A stretch of DNA of 64,000 nt from Lachnospiraceae bacterium MD335 (GCA_000403335.2 KE159617.1:911757-975756); one strand, 5' to 3'. Counted from the stretch's first letter, positions 17,084 through 26,654 are shown. The notes: a model not told the origin generated them from the sequence alone. Numbers and translations are program-made.

Positions 17084-20000
17084 TTATTTATTCTTTTTAT
17101 CCTTTATTTCACTGTGCAGCTGCTGTAAGGATTTGACATCGGCATCACCGTTTTTCTGCGCGTATAAAATACCCTTCACGGTTGCTCTCGCCGCTGCAAC
17201 TGTTGTAACATAAGGCACCCTTGCTTTAATGGCAGCCTTTCTTAAATAGCTGTCATCATGCACGCTGTCTTTTCCGACAGGAGAGTTGACAATCAAATCA
17301 ATATCTTCGTTCGTAATCAAATCAAGAATATTCGGTCTGCCCTCATAGAGCTTGTTGACCTTTTTTGCCGGAATACCTGCCTCCGTAATTGTGTCAAAGG
17401 TACTGCCTGTGGCAAGAATCTGAAATCCTGCTTCATCGAACAGTTTTGCAACCTCGACAGCCTCTGGTTTATCCTTGCGGTTTACGGAAATCAGCACGGT
17501 ACCGCTAAGCGGAAGCGTTGTCTGCGTCGCCTCCTGCGCTTTAAAGAACGCTTCTCCATAGTAGGGAGATAAGCCCAAAACTTCACCTGTAGAACGCATT
17601 TCCGGTCCGAGTACAGGATCGACTTCTGGGAACATATTGAACGGAAATACCGCTTCCTTTACGCCGTAGTAAGGAATGTCCTTTTCCTTGAGTGCAGATA
17701 CCGGAGACGGCCGTCCTGTAATTTCGGAAGTGATAATGTCCGTTGCAAGCGGTACCATGCGGATGTTGCATACCTTCGATACAAGCGGTACGGTCCGCGA
17801 TGCGCGCGGATTTGCCTCCAATACATAAACCTTGCCATTTTCGATTGCATACTGCATGTTCATCAGTCCTTTAACATGCATTTCCTCCGCGATTTTTTTC
17901 GTATAGTCCCTGATGGTGGCAACGTTTTCCTCAGAGATATGCACGGAAGGAATGATACATGCCGAGTCGCCGGAATGCACGCCCGCAAGCTCAATATGCT
18001 CCATCACTGCAGGAACGAACGCATGTATGCCGTCGCTGATAGCATCCGCTTCGCATTCCAATGCGTGATTTAAGAAACGGTCAATCAAAATGGGCCTGTC
18101 CGGTGTAACGCCTACGGCTGCCTTCATATATCCAGCCATGCTTTCATCGTCGTACACAACCTCCATGCCGCGTCCGCCAAGCACATACGAAGGACGAACC
18201 ATAACGGGATAACCGATTTTGGCTGCGATTGCAAGCGCCTCCTCAACGGTCGTTGCCATGCCGGACTCCGGCATCGGGATTTCAAGCTTATCCATCATTG
18301 CGCGGAACTGGTCGCGGTCCTCCGCAAGATCAATGACAGCAGGAGAAGTGCCGAGAATTTTTACGCCGTTTTTCTCCAGCTCATTTGCAAGGTTGAGCGG
18401 TGTCTGACCGCCAAACTGTGCAATCACTCCGAGCGGTTTTTCCTTATGGTAAATGCTGAGCACGTCCTCAAGCGTCAGCGGCTCAAAGTAAAGCTTATCT
18501 GAGGTGTCATAATCCGTCGAAACCGTTTCGGGATTGCAGTTTACGATAATGGTTTCAAAACCAAGCTGCTTTAAGGCAAGCGATGCGTGGACGCAGCAGT
18601 AGTCAAATTCAATACCCTGTCCGATGCGGTTTGGTCCGCCGCCCAAAATCATAATCTTTGGCTTATCCGTGTTGACAGGATTTTTATCCTTTGCATTGTA
18701 GGTAGAGTAGTAGTATGCGCTGTCAGGCGTGCCGCTTACATGAACGCCCTCCCAAGCTTCTTCCACGCCGAGCGCAATGCGCCTGTTTCGAATATCGGCT
18801 TCGGAAATATCCAAAATCTGACTTAAATATTTATCGGAAAATCCGTTTTTCTTAGCGGAAATAAGTGCGTCATCTGACGGAAGCGAGCCTTTGGATTTTG
18901 CAAGCGCTTCCTCCTCCTCAACGAGCTCCTTCATCTGCTCCACAAAGTAGTGCTTTACTTTGGTAATCTCAAAGATTTCATCTACTGTTGCGCCCTTGCG
19001 CAGCGCCTCATACATAATGAAGTGGCGGTCGCTCGATGGATTGGCAAGCATCCGCAGCAGCTCTTCCTTTGGCTGCCTGTTGTAATCCTTTGCGTATCCC
19101 AGTCCGTAACGCCCTGTTTCCAAACTGCGAATCGCTTTTTGGAACGCTTCTTTGTAGGTCTTTCCGATACTCATAACTTCGCCTACGGCACGCATCTGCG
19201 TACCAAGCTTATCCTCAACGCCTTTGAATTTTTCAAACGCCCAGCGCGCAAATTTGATTACGACATAATCGCCGTCCGGAACATATTTGTCCAACGTGCC
19301 GTACTTTCCGCATTCAATGTCTTTTAAGGTAAGACCTGCCGCAAGCATTGCGGAAACAAGCGCAATCGGAAAGCCGGTTGCTTTGGACGCAAGCGCGGAA
19401 GAGCGGGAAGTTCGCGGGTTAATTTCGATTACGACAATCCGGTCGGAAACGGGATCGTGAGCAAATTGAACGTTTGTTCCGCCGATAACCTGTACGGAAT
19501 CGACAATGCGGTACGCCTGATCCTGCAGCCGTTTCTGCAAGTCTTCCGATATGGTAAGCATCGGTGCGGAGCAGAACGAGTCGCCGGTGTGGACGCCGAG
19601 CGGATCAATATTTTCGATAAAGCAGACGGTAATCATGTTTCCTTCTGCGTCGCGTACAACCTCAAGCTCAAGCTCCTCCCAGCCGAGGATGGATTCCTCG
19701 ACCAATACCTGCCCTACAAGACTTGCCTGCAGACCGCGCGTACAGACCGTTTTTAATTCTTCTTTATTATAAACAAGTCCGCCGCCTGCGCCGCCCATTG
19801 TGTAGGCGGGACGCAAAACCACAGGATAGCCAAGCTTGTCTGCAATCGCAAGCGCTTCATCAACACTGTAGGAAACCTCGCTTCGTGCCATCTCAATTCC
19901 GATTGCGTCCATTGATTTCTTAAACTCAATGCGGTCTTCGCCGCGCTCAATCGCATCTACCTGCACGCCGATTACCTTGACATTGTATTTATCAAGAACC

Positions 20001-20317
20001 CCTTCCTTTGCGAGCTCCGCACACAAGTTTAAACCGGACTGTCCGCCGAGATTTGGCAGCAGCGCGTCGGGACGCTCCTTAGCGATAATCTGCTCCAAAC
20101 GTTTTACGTTTAACGGTTCTATGTAAGTTACATCAGCGATTTCGGGATCGGTCATAATGGTTGCAGGATTGGAGTTGACAAGTACAATCTCATATCCAAG
20201 TTTGCGAAGCGCTTTGCACGCCTGCGTTCCGGAATAGTCAAACTCACATGCCTGTCCAATGATAATCGGACCGGAACCGATGATAAGCACTTTGTTAATA
20301 TCTTCTCTTTTTGGCAT
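17084..20317 (-). CDS. carB: second carbamoyl-phosphate synthase large subunit (orphan)
   Basis: Full-length, 1077-residue CarB with both ATP-grasp halves (KVLIIGSGPIIIGQACEFDY at the start and IMILGGGPNRIGQGIEFDY near residue 555) and a C-terminal MGS-like domain (about 940-1077). It is clearly diverged from the carA-linked copy at 8925-12122, with different wording in nearly every block, so it is an old paralogue and not a recent duplication. It stands alone, with no amidotransferase gene beside it. It may borrow CarA, pair with a distant small subunit, or use ammonia. Start ATG at 20317 has AGGAGG-like sequence upstream (minus strand GGAGGTTATT). Confidence 0.94.
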   Translation of the reverse strand: MPKREDINKVLIIGSGPIIIGQACEFDYSGTQACKALRKLGYEIVLVNSNPATIMTDPEIADVTYIEPLNVKRLEQIIAKERPDALLPNLGGQSGLNLCAELAKEGVLDKYNVKVIGVQVDAIERGEDRIEFKKSMDAIGIEMARSEVSYSVDEALAIADKLGYPVVLRPAYTMGGAGGGLVYNKEELKTVCTRGLQASLVGQVLVEESILGWEELELEVVRDAEGNMITVCFIENIDPLGVHTGDSFCSAPMLTISEDLQKRLQDQAYRIVDSVQVIGGTNVQFAHDPVSDRIVVIEINPRTSRSSALASKATGFPIALVSAMLAAGLTLKDIECGKYGTLDKYVPDGDYVVIKFARWAFEKFKGVEDKLGTQMRAVGEVMSIGKTYKEAFQKAIRSLETGRYGLGYAKDYNRQPKEELLRMLANPSSDRHFIMYEALRKGATVDEIFEITKVKHYFVEQMKELVEEEEALAKSKGSLPSDDALISAKKNGFSDKYLSQILDISEADIRNRRIALGVEEAWEGVHVSGTPDSAYYYSTYNAKDKNPVNTDKPKIMILGGGPNRIGQGIEFDYCCVHASLALKQLGFETIIVNCNPETVSTDYDTSDKLYFEPLTLEDVLSIYHKEKPLGVIAQFGGQTPLNLANELEKNGVKILGTSPAVIDLAEDRDQFRAMMDKLEIPMPESGMATTVEEALAIAAKIGYPVMVRPSYVLGGRGMEVVYDDESMAGYMKAAVGVTPDRPILIDRFLNHALECEADAISDGIHAFVPAVMEHIELAGVHSGDSACIIPSVHISEENVATIRDYTKKIAEEMHVKGLMNMQYAIENGKVYVLEANPRASRTVPLVSKVCNIRMVPLATDIITSEITGRPSPVSALKEKDIPYYGVKEAVFPFNMFPEVDPVLGPEMRSTGEVLGLSPYYGEAFFKAQEATQTTLPLSGTVLISVNRKDKPEAVEVAKLFDEAGFQILATGSTFDTITEAGIPAKKVNKLYEGRPNILDLITNEDIDLIVNSPVGKDSVHDDSYLRKAAIKARVPYVTTVAAARATVKGILYAQKNGDADVKSLQQLHSEIKDKKNK

Positions 20318-20502
20318 AAATAACCTCCATTTAGTGTGATTTGCAAATTTTTAAAATATACCTTTTTCCATTATAAAGGATTTTTTGAAAAATACCTATA
20401 CATAATTTATATTTTTTTCAACTAAAACCATATATCAATATTTGTAGACTTTTGTCAGGGAATGGGATAAAATAAATTTGTCATTACAAAAATAGGAAGG
20501 GA

Positions 20503-20910
20503 ATGGTTTCGGAGATGGAACGACAGAAACTGGATGAGGTGCGCGAGCGCTTTTTACATGACCGTTTTGCCACGGTAAACGGTGCGGTTATCGAGGAAAT
20601 TGCGGAGGGATATGCGAAATGTTCCATGCAAATTAACAATGATCATAAAAATGCGCTTGGCGCGGTTATGGGCGGTGCAATTTTTACGCTTGCGGATTTT
20701 GCGTTTGCGGTGGCGGCAAACTGGCAGGAACAACCGGTGGTGTCACTGGATGCTTCGATTACGTTTCTCGGGAAGGCAAAAGGAAATATACTGATTGCCG
20801 AGGCGAAAAAAATCAGGGCAGGCAGACGAACGTGCTGCTATATGGTTGAAATTACGGACGAGCTTGGAAGTCAGGTTGCACATATGACCTCCAACGGATT
20901 TGCAGTGTGA
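20503..20910 (+). CDS. PaaI-type hotdog-fold thioesterase
   Basis: Small 135-residue hotdog protein. The central stretch HKNALGAVMGGAIFTLADFA is the PaaI-family acyl-CoA thioesterase core: a helix with GG and Asp that carries the active site. Such enzymes hydrolyse aromatic or medium-chain acyl-CoA, but the substrate cannot be read from sequence. The start is unclear: ATG 20503 sits almost on top of AGGAAGGG, while ATG 20515 is 13 bases from it. The next gene follows after 12 bases, suggesting one transcript. Confidence 0.85.
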   Translation: MVSEMERQKLDEVRERFLHDRFATVNGAVIEEIAEGYAKCSMQINNDHKNALGAVMGGAIFTLADFAFAVAANWQEQPVVSLDASITFLGKAKGNILIAEAKKIRAGRRTCCYMVEITDELGSQVAHMTSNGFAV

Positions 20911-20922
20911 CAGGAAGCGTGT

Positions 20923-21873
20923 ATGGGACAAAGTGGAAAAAAAGGAAAAAAGCATATCAAACCCGCGGATTTCGTATACTTGGGCGCAGTTGCACTGATG
21001 ATTGTGCTGGCAGTCAGATACGAACACGGAAATACAGCGGACTATGAAGTGGCATTGGGAGACGAAGTAACCTTTGGCTCTTACCTGAATGAGCCGATTA
21101 CATGGCGTGTGTTAAAGCTGCACGAGGATCGTTTTGGAAGAGCGTCCAAGGCAGTTCTTGTGTCCAGTGAAATTCTTGCCATGAAGGCATTCGATGCAGC
21201 GCCCAGCGGTAAATATGCCTATGATGATGACGGCGTTATTTGGCGTATTTCCGACGAAAAGACATTAGAGAACCTTGCAATGCAGGAATATACGCACGGA
21301 ACAAATGACTGGAGCCGTTCCGACATCAGGACATGGTTAAACTCCGATCGGGAAAATGTGGTGTATGAAGGGAAAGGACCTGTCAAAAAAGCGATGTTCG
21401 GTGAAAAAAACGCGTATTTTTCAGAACGTGGTTTTCTATGCGGATTTACCAAGGAGGAGCAGGACGCGATTGTCCCGACACATCATCTGACAAAAGGCGG
21501 CGCACTCACAGAGGAAACTGTGGAGACGGATGATTTGGTCTATCTCTTAAGCAGGGATGAGCTGGAATGGTTTTATGATGCGAATATCAGCGTTTACGCA
21601 CAGCCTACGCAGCAGGCAGTGGAGCGTGACGAGACCGGTTCGTACCGGGTGCTTTCCCTTGAATTTGGACTTGAACCATTTGTATGGCGTCTCAGAGAAC
21701 CGGTGGAAGGTTCCGCCTGTAAATCTTATGCGGTCAATAACGGGTATTCCGATAAGCTGTTAATCGAATGTATCGCTGCCGTGGAAAGCTACGGAATTCG
21801 CCCTGCCATTACGGTCGATATGAAAAAACTTTCGGATATTAGAAAAGAACAACTGAGAATACTGCAGGAATAG
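20923..21873 (+). CDS. DUF6273-type membrane-anchored protein
   Basis: 316 residues. A lysine-rich N-terminus is followed by one TM (about residues 15-33, FVYLGAVALMIVLAV) and a large exterior domain. Signatures such as FGSYLNEPITWRVL, SDIRTWLN and VYLLSRDELEWFY match the DUF6273 family, common as an exterior domain in Lachnospiraceae proteins and without known function. No anchoring motif other than the TM. It probably shares a transcript with the thioesterase and converges on the tRNA gene. Confidence 0.7.
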   Translation: MGQSGKKGKKHIKPADFVYLGAVALMIVLAVRYEHGNTADYEVALGDEVTFGSYLNEPITWRVLKLHEDRFGRASKAVLVSSEILAMKAFDAAPSGKYAYDDDGVIWRISDEKTLENLAMQEYTHGTNDWSRSDIRTWLNSDRENVVYEGKGPVKKAMFGEKNAYFSERGFLCGFTKEEQDAIVPTHHLTKGGALTEETVETDDLVYLLSRDELEWFYDANISVYAQPTQQAVERDETGSYRVLSLEFGLEPFVWRLREPVEGSACKSYAVNNGYSDKLLIECIAAVESYGIRPAITVDMKKLSDIRKEQLRILQE

Positions 21874-21894
21874 TACAAATATAGAAATAAAAAA

Positions 21895-21967
21895 TGGGGC
21901 CTACAGGGCTCGAACCTGTGACCCTCTGCTTGTAAGGCAGATGCTCTCCCAGCTGAGCTAAGACCCC
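21895..21967 (-). tRNA. tRNA-Val (anticodon TAC)
   Basis: Read on the minus strand it folds as a full cloverleaf: acceptor GGGGTCT/AGGCCCC with discriminator A, D arm with AGCTGGGAGAGC, anticodon stem TCTGC/GCAGA with loop CTTACAA (anticodon TAC, reading GUA/GUN Val codons), and T arm with GGTTCGAGCC. CCA is not encoded. A T-run directly downstream (TTTTTTATTT) ends the transcript. Confidence 0.95.
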
Positions 21968-22007
21968 ATTTACAAATGAAACGACAGAACTATCTGTCAC
22001 TTTTTTT

Positions 22008-22035
22008 ATTATACCGGTATTTACCAAAATGTCAA
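22008..22035 (-). promoter_or_regulatory. tRNA-Val promoter
   Basis: On the minus strand TTGACA (22035-22030), 16-base spacer, TATAAT (22013-22008), both full consensus. Transcription would start near 22001 and give a short leader holding the small hairpin GACAGA/TCTGTC before the mature tRNA. Confidence 0.85.
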
Positions 22036-22492
22036 GAGTGTTTTAAAATAATTCGATAATATTTAAACAATCGCGTAAAAATACCATGTATGGAACAATA
22101 GCAGCACAAAAAATGTCTGAATTATTAAAATAATCGCGAAAAATTAAAAAAATCAAACAATTCATCGCGCAAAATATTAAGCCTCTTTATGAGCGAAGAA
22201 AATTTCTGTCTTTTTTGACACAATCAGACACCTTATTTTGTAATATGCTGCAAGCATTGGAAGAACGCCGGGTAATTGTGGCGTTACCGCGGGAATTGTG
22301 CGAAATTTAGCGCTTGCAAGATAAATTGACATTCTTATATAATTAGTCGTACCAAATGTTGGTAGAATTTGAAAAATAAAAGCATTTCCGGTCTGTATTG
22401 TCGGGATATAATGTCAGAATGGCAAAGTTTGTCACTAAAAAATCGTTTGACATCATTTCAGACGGAACGCATAAAAAATGGAGGAAAGATTT
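22036..22492 (+). promoter_or_regulatory. AT-rich intergenic region with candidate promoters and a structured leader
   Basis: About 460 bases without a gene. Candidate + strand promoters are TTGACA (22215-22220) with TGTAAT (22239-22244, 18-base spacer), and TTGCAA (22314-22319) with TATAAT (22338-22343, 18-base spacer). Between them lies a folded segment: TGCAAGC (22249-22255) pairs with GCTTGCA (22312-22318), and inside it AACGCC (22264-22269) pairs with GGCGTT (22280-22285). If the first promoter is used, the fold begins at the 5' end of the transcript for the Spo0A-like gene. I could not match it to a known riboswitch. Confidence 0.45.
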
Positions 22493-23035
22493 ATGGAACA
22501 ATTAAATGTGGTATCACAACAGGATAACGAAAGGATTTTTAACATTCTGAGCGACTTGCTTTCAAAGGACAAAGCATTTCAGATCATGATAACGGTTCCC
22601 GCGGGTGATAAGGGTACGGGCGATGATGCAAAGAAGCTGTTCGGTGCGGACAATAAGGGAATGTTTGATGCCGGCAGCAGCGTGCATGATTTGGAAAAAG
22701 ACGTTACGGATATGATTCATGAAATCGGCGTGCCTGCACATATCAAAGGATACCAGTATCTTAGGGAAGCAATTATCATGTCGGTCGAAGATACGGAAAT
22801 GCTCAATTCCATTACGAAAATTTTATATCCGTCCATTGCGAAGAAATTTCAGACAACGCCAAGCCGTGTAGAGCGTGCCATTAGACATGCTATTGAGGTT
22901 GCATGGAGCAGAGGAAAGATGGAAACGCTAGACGCACTGTTTGGATATACCATCAATATCGGAAAAGGAAAACCAACCAATTCAGAGTTTATTGCACTGA
23001 TTGCCGACAAGATCAGGCTTCGTTACCGCGCATAA
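22493..23035 (+). CDS. Spo0A-type DNA-binding protein lacking a receiver domain
   Basis: 180 residues. From about residue 64 it is a near-canonical Spo0A C-terminal DNA-binding domain: [20 protein letters not shown], the recognition region [18 protein letters not shown], and [17 protein letters not shown] at the end. Full-length Spo0A has a receiver domain of about 120 residues in front. Here the first 63 residues are short and unrelated, with no phosphorylatable Asp pocket, and no receiver remnant lies upstream. The start is ATG 22493, 8 bases after GGAGG; the ATG at 22478 overlaps that ribosome binding site. It could bind 0A boxes without phosphorelay control, or antagonise the true Spo0A. 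Confidence 0.9.
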   Translation: MEQLNVVSQQDNERIFNILSDLLSKDKAFQIMITVPAGDKGTGDDAKKLFGADNKGMFDAGSSVHDLEKDVTDMIHEIGVPAHIKGYQYLREAIIMSVEDTEMLNSITKILYPSIAKKFQTTPSRVERAIRHAIEVAWSRGKMETLDALFGYTINIGKGKPTNSEFIALIADKIRLRYRA

Positions 23036-23106
23036 AATGCAAGAAAACGTGCATGAATTTCTTTACATTTTATAGGAGTATGTGTATAATTATGGTAAGC
23101 TGAAAA

Positions 23107-23153
23107 GATTGAAAATGAATTTTCAATCACGAGATTTGCGTTGCTGCAAACTC
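23107..23153 (+). repeat. family A double-hairpin element, copy 2 (upstream of glgA)
   Basis: Hairpin I: GATTGAAAAT (23107-23116) with ATTTTCAATC (23119-23128). Hairpin II: GAG(A)TTTGC (23131-23139) with GCAAACTC (23146-23153), one bulged A. It is followed by CGGTTATG, which copy 3 also carries. A further short inverted repeat, CGCAT/ATGCG, lies at 23188-23202. The element sits between the Spo0A-like gene and glgA, in the same orientation as transcription. Confidence 0.65.
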
Positions 23154-23267
23154 GGTTATGCGCAAGGGACAGTGCATAAATGAATACGCATTCCTTATGC
23201 GATTAGGGTGTCAGATCTTTTGCATCACAGTCAGCATAGATAAATTGTGAGAAAGGGATTGGATAAG

Positions 23268-24719
23268 ATGAAGAATATTTTATTTGTGGCTTCAGAGGGT
23301 GTACCGTTTATTAAAACAGGAGGGCTTGCTGATGTTGTAGGTTCTCTCCCGAAGTATTACGATAAGAGGTATTTTGATGCGCGGGTTATTCTTCCAAAGT
23401 ACATGTGCATGTCAGACCATATGAAATCCTTGATGCAGTATAGAACGCATTTCTATATGGATTTCATGGGTCAGAACGAGTATGTAGGTGTGCTGGAGGC
23501 ACAATATGACGGAATCACATATTATTTTATTGACAATGAAAAAATGTTCAGTGGTTTTAAGCCGTATAGTGACAATCATGTCGGCGAAATTACAAAGTTT
23601 GTATTTTTCTCGAAGGCGGCATTGTCCATACTGCCCGTAATCGGTTTTCGGCCGGAGATTATCCACTGTCATGACTGGCAGACCGGAATCATTCCGGTGT
23701 ACCTCAAGGAGCGGTTTGCGCAGGGTGAATTTTATCAGGGTATCAAATCCATTATGACAATTCATAACCTAAAATTTCAGGGTATCTATGATATTAAAAC
23801 CGTGCAGGGAATTACAGGTCTTGATAATTCGTACTTTACACCGGATAAGCTTGGGTTCTTCAAGGACGGAAATCTGCTGAAAGGCGGACTGACGTATGCC
23901 GACGCAATCACGACCGTGAGCGAAACGTATGCGGAGGAGATTAAGACCGATTTCTACGGAGAGAAGCTCAACGGACTGTTGAATGCAAGAACCAATGATT
24001 TAAGAGGTATTGTTAACGGTATTGATTACGGTGAGTATAATCCTGAAAATGACGGATTGATTGTGCATAAATATAATGCAGGCAATTTCAGAAAAGAGAA
24101 GGTTAAGAATAAGAGGGATCTGCAAAAGCAGCTTGGTCTTGAAGAAAATGACAAGAAGATGATGATCGGCATTGTCTCAAGACTGACGGACCAAAAGGGC
24201 ATGGATTTGGTGGCGTATATTATGGATGAAATGTGCAGCAAGGATGACGTACAGCTTGTTGTGCTTGGCACGGGTGAAGAGCGCTACGAAAATATGTTCC
24301 GTCATTTTGACTGGAAATATCACGGAAAGGTATCGGCGAATATTTTCTATTCGGAGGAGCTTTCTCACAGAATATACGCGTCCTGCGATGCGTTCCTGAT
24401 GCCTTCGCTTTTCGAGCCTTGCGGGTTGAGCCAGCTTATGGCGCTGCGGTACGGCACGGTGCCCATTGTGCGTGAAACGGGTGGTTTGAAAGACACGGTT
24501 ATTCCGTATAATGAGTATGAAGGAACCGGAACCGGTTTTAGTTTTACCAATTACAATGCGCATGAGATGCTTACGGCAATCCGTTATGCGGAGCGGATTT
24601 ACTATGACAGAAAGCGCGATTGGAACAAGATTGTGGACCGTGCAATGGCAGTTGACTATTCATGGGCAGTATCCGCACTCAAGTATCAGGAAATGTATGA
24701 CTGGATGATAGGAAATTAA
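23268..24719 (+). CDS. glgA: glycogen synthase (ADP-glucose type)
   Basis: GT5 family glycosyltransferase that extends alpha-1,4-glucan from ADP-glucose. The N-terminal ADP-glucose site is SEGVPFIKTGGLADVVGSLP. The C-terminal GT-B half has MPSLFEPCGLSQLMALRYG and RETGGLKDTV. Length of about 483 is normal. I use ATG 23268, 11 bases after AAAGGG; a GTG at 23247 lies before that ribosome binding site. It is the only glycogen gene in the window, with no glgB, glgC or glgP beside it. Confidence 0.95.
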   Translation: MKNILFVASEGVPFIKTGGLADVVGSLPKYYDKRYFDARVILPKYMCMSDHMKSLMQYRTHFYMDFMGQNEYVGVLEAQYDGITYYFIDNEKMFSGFKPYSDNHVGEITKFVFFSKAALSILPVIGFRPEIIHCHDWQTGIIPVYLKERFAQGEFYQGIKSIMTIHNLKFQGIYDIKTVQGITGLDNSYFTPDKLGFFKDGNLLKGGLTYADAITTVSETYAEEIKTDFYGEKLNGLLNARTNDLRGIVNGIDYGEYNPENDGLIVHKYNAGNFRKEKVKNKRDLQKQLGLEENDKKMMIGIVSRLTDQKGMDLVAYIMDEMCSKDDVQLVVLGTGEERYENMFRHFDWKYHGKVSANIFYSEELSHRIYASCDAFLMPSLFEPCGLSQLMALRYGTVPIVRETGGLKDTVIPYNEYEGTGTGFSFTNYNAHEMLTAIRYAERIYYDRKRDWNKIVDRAMAVDYSWAVSALKYQEMYDWMIGN

Positions 24720-24779
24720 GAAAATCTAAGGCTGCAAAGGACGCAGCCTGATGAATGCAGACAAAAAAAGGAAAAGAAA

Positions 24780-26531
24780 ATGGCATTTGACGGAGTGACA
24801 ATCGCAGGGATTGTCAAAGAATTAAAAGATAGTATCACGGGAAACCGGATTTACAAGATAGCTCAGCCTGAAAAGGATGAGCTAATCTTGACTATAAAGG
24901 GAAGCTGCGGACAGGTCCGTCTGCTGTTGTCGGCGGACGCGTCGCTTCCGCTGATTTATATGACGCAGAAAAACAAGCCAAGCCCGATGACGGCGCCAAA
25001 TTTTTGTATGCTTTTAAGAAAGCATCTGCAAAACGCGCGGATTGTTTCCGTGACGCAGCCGGGGCTGGAGCGGGTTGTCCGTATTGAGCTGGAGCATTTG
25101 AACGAGTTAGGGGATTTGTGCAGCAAATATCTAATTATTGAGTTGATGGGAAAGCACAGCAATATTATTTTCTGCGATGACAAGGATATGATTATTGACA
25201 GTATCAAACATATTTCGGGCATGGTAAGTTCCGTGCGCGAGGTGCTTCCGGGGCGTGACTATTTTATCCCCAAGACGCAGGATAAGGCGGAGCTTTTGGA
25301 AACAGATAAGAGTGAGATTCCCGTCATTCTGACGGCAAAAAACATGCCGCTGTACAAGGCGGTGTATTCGGGTTTTACGGGGCTTTCTCCGTGCGTGGCG
25401 CATGAGCTTTGCTATCGGGCAAATGTGGATGGTGATAAAGCGGTAAGTGAGCTGTCGTCTGTGGAGCTGGACGGAATAAGCGGCAGGCTTTGGGAACTGT
25501 CGGAGCAGATTAAAAACGGGGATTTTACGCCCAATGCAGTCTATGAGAACCGACTGCCAAAAGAGTATGCGGCGATAAGACTGACCTCATATTCTGAAGA
25601 AAACACGCAAGTATTTGATACGTTTTCAAAACTGCTGGAGTATTATTATGCCGAAAAAAGCACAATTACGCGCATCAGACAACGCTCTGTCGATTTAAGG
25701 AAAATAGTCCAAACGGCGCTTGAGCGCAATGTTAAGAAGTATGATTTGCAGTTAAAGCAGCTTGAAGATACACAGAAACGCGAAAAGTACAGGATTTACG
25801 GAGAGCTTTTAAACACTTACGGGTATGAAGCGCAGCCGGGTGCCTCTTCCCTTGAGGTATTGAACTATTATGATAATCAAATGCTTACCATTCCGCTTGA
25901 TCCAATGCTTTCCGCCGGCGAAAATGCAAAGAAATATTTTGAAAAGTATCAGAAGTTAAAGCGCACTTATGAGGCGCTGACAACGCTGACTGCGGAGACG
26001 AAAGCAGAAGTGGAACATCTTTCATCGATCAGCACATCCCTTGATATTGCACTGCAGGAGGAGGACTTGGTGCAGATTAAGGAGGAGCTGATTGAGAGCG
26101 GCTATATGAAGCGAAAAGGCGGCGCAAAAGGAAAGCAGAAGCGGGAGCGGATTACGAGCAAGCCGTTTCATTATATCAGCAGCGACGGATACCATATCTA
26201 TGTGGGCAAAAATAATTATCAGAATGAGGAGCTCACCTTTAAATTTGCCACAGGCAATGACTGGTGGTTTCATGCAAAGGGTATTCCGGGTTCGCATGTG
26301 GTGGTAAAGACAAACGGCGACGAGCTGCCGGATAACGTGTTTGAGGAGGCGGGGAGGCTTGCCGCCTACTATTCGCAGGCAAGAGGTCAGGAGAAGGTCG
26401 AGATTGACTACACGCAGAAAAAAAACGTCAAAAAACCAGGGGGCGCAAAGCCGGGATTTGTGGTGTATTATACGAATTATTCGCTTGTGATTGATTCGGA
26501 CATCAGTGGCATGGAACAGGCGCAGGATTAA
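24780..26531 (+). CDS. rqcH: NFACT-family ribosome quality-control protein RqcH
   Basis: 583 residues with the NFACT layout: NFACT-N domain (about 1-190), helix-hairpin-helix region, long coiled coil (about 290-440, with KYDLQLKQLEDTQKREKYR) and NFACT-R/DUF814 RNA-binding domain at the C-terminus (NDWWFHAKGIPGSHVVVK). RqcH binds obstructed 50S subunits and directs alanine tailing of stalled peptides. Older annotations call it fibronectin-binding protein. It starts 60 bases after glgA; a short inverted repeat GGCTGC/GCAGCC lies between them. Confidence 0.92.
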   Translation: MAFDGVTIAGIVKELKDSITGNRIYKIAQPEKDELILTIKGSCGQVRLLLSADASLPLIYMTQKNKPSPMTAPNFCMLLRKHLQNARIVSVTQPGLERVVRIELEHLNELGDLCSKYLIIELMGKHSNIIFCDDKDMIIDSIKHISGMVSSVREVLPGRDYFIPKTQDKAELLETDKSEIPVILTAKNMPLYKAVYSGFTGLSPCVAHELCYRANVDGDKAVSELSSVELDGISGRLWELSEQIKNGDFTPNAVYENRLPKEYAAIRLTSYSEENTQVFDTFSKLLEYYYAEKSTITRIRQRSVDLRKIVQTALERNVKKYDLQLKQLEDTQKREKYRIYGELLNTYGYEAQPGASSLEVLNYYDNQMLTIPLDPMLSAGENAKKYFEKYQKLKRTYEALTTLTAETKAEVEHLSSISTSLDIALQEEDLVQIKEELIESGYMKRKGGAKGKQKRERITSKPFHYISSDGYHIYVGKNNYQNEELTFKFATGNDWWFHAKGIPGSHVVVKTNGDELPDNVFEEAGRLAAYYSQARGQEKVEIDYTQKKNVKKPGGAKPGFVVYYTNYSLVIDSDISGMEQAQD

Positions 26532-26625
26532 ATGAATTATAAGGTTATGGCGGAGGGCAAAAACGATAAATCCTATTAAAGCCATAATTGGTTAGGTGAA
26601 AATAAAAACAAATTGTCCTTTAAAA

Positions 26626-26654
26626 TTGACATTATGCCAATAAAGGTCTATAAT
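26626..26654 (+). promoter_or_regulatory. full-consensus sigma-A promoter for the pentamer-repeat ORF
   Basis: TTGACA (26626-26631), exactly 17 bases, TATAAT (26649-26654): a complete consensus match. Transcription would start near 26661. A second candidate, TTGACA (26718-26723) with TATGAT (26742-26747), would start within the repeat tract. Confidence 0.85.

Noticed and set aside
20370-20398. Promoter for the orphan carB
   Set aside because: A TATAAT is present on the minus strand, but no acceptable -35 lies at 16-18 bases.
22326-22343. TTGACA followed by TATAAT upstream of the Spo0A-like gene
   Set aside because: The two hexamers are only 6 bases apart, so they cannot be one promoter; TTGCAA at 22314 is the plausible -35 for that TATAAT.
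26531-26578. Tiny 15-residue ORF after rqcH
   Set aside because: It starts on the rqcH stop with no ribosome binding site or recognisable product.
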